Below are positions 6,365 through 6,690 of a stretch of DNA of 6,690 nt, one piece after another; within the stretch, counting starts at the first letter, position 1; the number at the start of each line of letters is the position of its first letter. A program made the position numbers and the translations under genes. This stretch comes from an uncultured Lachnospiraceae bacterium (lineage in GTDB: Bacteria > Bacillota > Clostridia > Lachnospirales > Lachnospiraceae): assembly GCA_902782815.1 (NCBI GenBank), contig CACZOS010000070.1:1-6690 (forward strand), given 5' to 3'. A model generated the notes under the pieces. It made no database searches and was not told the DNA's origin. It saw only the letters and a list, made by a program, of their open reading frames with translations.

Positions 6365-6403
6365 AACATCCATCTCACTGTGTGATACGGTGAGATGGAT
6401 GTT
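6365..6403. other. Perfect 14-bp inverted repeat between dhaK and dhaL
   Basis: AACATCCATCTCAC (6365-6378) and GTGAGATGGATGTT (6390-6403) pair without mismatch around an 11-nt loop. Neither strand has a T-run after it, so it is not a usual terminator. In the dha mRNA it would form a stable stem about 30 nt upstream of the dhaL start. It may set RNA processing, stability, or the relative output of dhaK against dhaLM; alternatively it could be an operator for a dimeric regulator. The role is inferred, the palindrome is certain. Confidence 0.75.
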
Positions 6404-6416
6404 CTGATCTAAACAT

Positions 6417-6476
6417 TAATCCGCAGGATCCGGAGAATAGATTTCCCTCCTGTACGGATTATCCGGAATGCCGGAT
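6417..6476 (-). other. Further potential stem-loops just after the dhaK stop
   Basis: ATCCGG (6461-6466) and CCGGAT (6471-6476) form a 6-bp stem with a tetraloop immediately after the dhaK stop codon. Next, TAATCCG (6417-6423) plus CAGGA (6424-6428) can pair with TCCTG (6448-6452) plus CGGATTA (6455-6461), a 12-bp stem with a two-base bulge. In the mRNA this second stem holds part of an AGGAGGG sequence (6446-6452) that no start codon follows at proper spacing. The two stems share base 6461. No T-run is present. Apart from these and the 6365-6403 stem, I find no gene in the 144-bp spacer. Confidence 0.45.
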
Positions 6477-6477
6477 A

Positions 6478-6690
6478 TTAAAGCTGTCTGAAAGCCGGTG
6501 TATCTGCCGGAGCGTCCAGAAGCTCTTTCAACTCATCATCAAGTTTCAGAACGGAGATGGAGAAACCTTCGCTCTCGATGGAGGTCATGAAGTTGCCTAC
6601 CCATGTCTTGTAGATGTTGATGCCGTGGTCACCGTCACCGATCACGTTATCCAGTTCGGTAAGGAATAACTTCTGCTCATCCATATCCTC
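6478..6690 (-). CDS. dhaK: C-terminal end of DhaK joined in frame to a copied DhaL N-terminus (5' incomplete, chimeric)
   Basis: The frame is open to the right edge and encodes 70 residues. The last 45, starting IYKTWVGNFMTSI and ending DAPADTPAFRQL, are the end of DhaK, the subunit that binds dihydroxyacetone through a histidine; compare the E. coli DhaK ending with CTSLDMTGFSITLL and DAPVHTPAL. The first 25 residues are not DhaK: they equal DhaL residues 16-40, including the metal-binding DNVIGDGDHGIN. The join falls exactly at the edge of the 77-bp repeat. Such a product would lack the DhaK substrate-binding histidine and nearly all of DhaL, so it could not work as either. In dha operons a complete dhaK belongs here; I take this as the true dhaK 3' end spoiled at its upstream side by an assembly loop or by a rearrangement. 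Confidence 0.8.
   Translation of the reverse strand, partial: EDMDEQKLFLTELDNVIGDGDHGINIYKTWVGNFMTSIESEGFSISVLKLDDELKELLDAPADTPAFRQL
6614..6690. repeat. 77-bp exact direct repeat, copy 2 (at the right edge)
   Basis: Identical to 6212-6288, in the same orientation, offset by 402 bp (a multiple of three), and running to the very last base. Its length equals a standard assembler k-mer size, as expected where a contig stops on a shared graph node. A true tandem duplication of a 402-bp unit would leave the same trace. Confidence 0.97.

Noticed and set aside
6334..6378. Upstream ATG at 6378 as the dhaL start
   Set aside because: The 15 extra codons pass through one arm of the hairpin and do not resemble DhaL; the ATG at 6333 has AGAAGGAAA at proper distance and gives the normal length.
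6380..6452. Possible tiny leader peptide in the dhaK-dhaL spacer, because of AGGAGGG at 6446-6452
   Set aside because: No ATG, GTG or TTG follows at suitable distance; the nearest ATG opens only 13 codons and lacks a ribosome site.
1..6690. CRISPR array, tRNA, rRNA, insertion sequence or phage genes
   Set aside because: No spaced repeat array, no tRNA-like cloverleaf or conserved rRNA sequence, and no transposase, integrase or phage protein was seen; the only long repeat is the 77-bp pair.

Overview
The window looks like a piece of a Firmicutes genome, most likely a gut clostridium of the Lachnospiraceae type. This rests on the protein styles (PTS-type dihydroxyacetone kinase with a single-domain DhaM, PrsW, BIG2-repeat secreted protein, clostridial ATP-grasp/esterase set), AGGAGG-like ribosome binding sites and intrinsic terminators. 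It is an inference; there is no rRNA or other taxonomic marker. Both ends look like contig ends rather than natural boundaries.

Layout, left to right. (1) 1-70: two back-to-back intrinsic terminators, one ending the leftward operon in this window and one ending a rightward gene that lies off the left edge. (2) 88-2931, minus strand: a three-gene operon, transcribed as Fes/EstD-type alpha/beta hydrolase, then a second hydrolase overlapping it by 4 bp, then an ATP-grasp ligase. No pathway can be named; one ligase plus two esterases suggests making and breaking of an ester or amide conjugate. (3) 2932-3098: divergent promoter region with a near-consensus sigma-A promoter for the rightward gene. 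(4) 3099-3791, plus: a PrsW-family intramembrane metalloprotease with all expected motifs but no sigma/anti-sigma pair in view. (5) 3792-4017: AT-rich intergenic region with a probable promoter and a hairpin plus T-run in the leader of the next gene. (6) 4018-5217, plus: a secreted protein with signal peptide, two BIG2 Ig-like domains and a C-terminal NlpC/P60-like (papain-fold) domain. (7) 5216-5267: a long bidirectional terminator shared by convergent genes. (8) 5312-6690, minus: the PTS-dependent dihydroxyacetone kinase operon, in transcription order dhaK (only its last codons), a structured 144-bp spacer, dhaL, dhaM.

The dha genes work as one pathway: PEP phosphate passes through EI and HPr to DhaM, then to DhaL-bound ADP/ATP, and DhaL phosphorylates dihydroxyacetone held covalently by DhaK, giving DHAP for glycolysis.

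The strangest thing is at the right edge. The last 77 bp (6614-6690) exactly repeat 6212-6288 inside dhaL, so the visible end of DhaK is joined in frame to a copy of the DhaL N-terminus. Seventy-seven is a common de Bruijn k-mer length and the repeat ends exactly at the sequence end, so an assembly loop or chimeric read is the leading explanation. A real 402-bp tandem duplication is the alternative.
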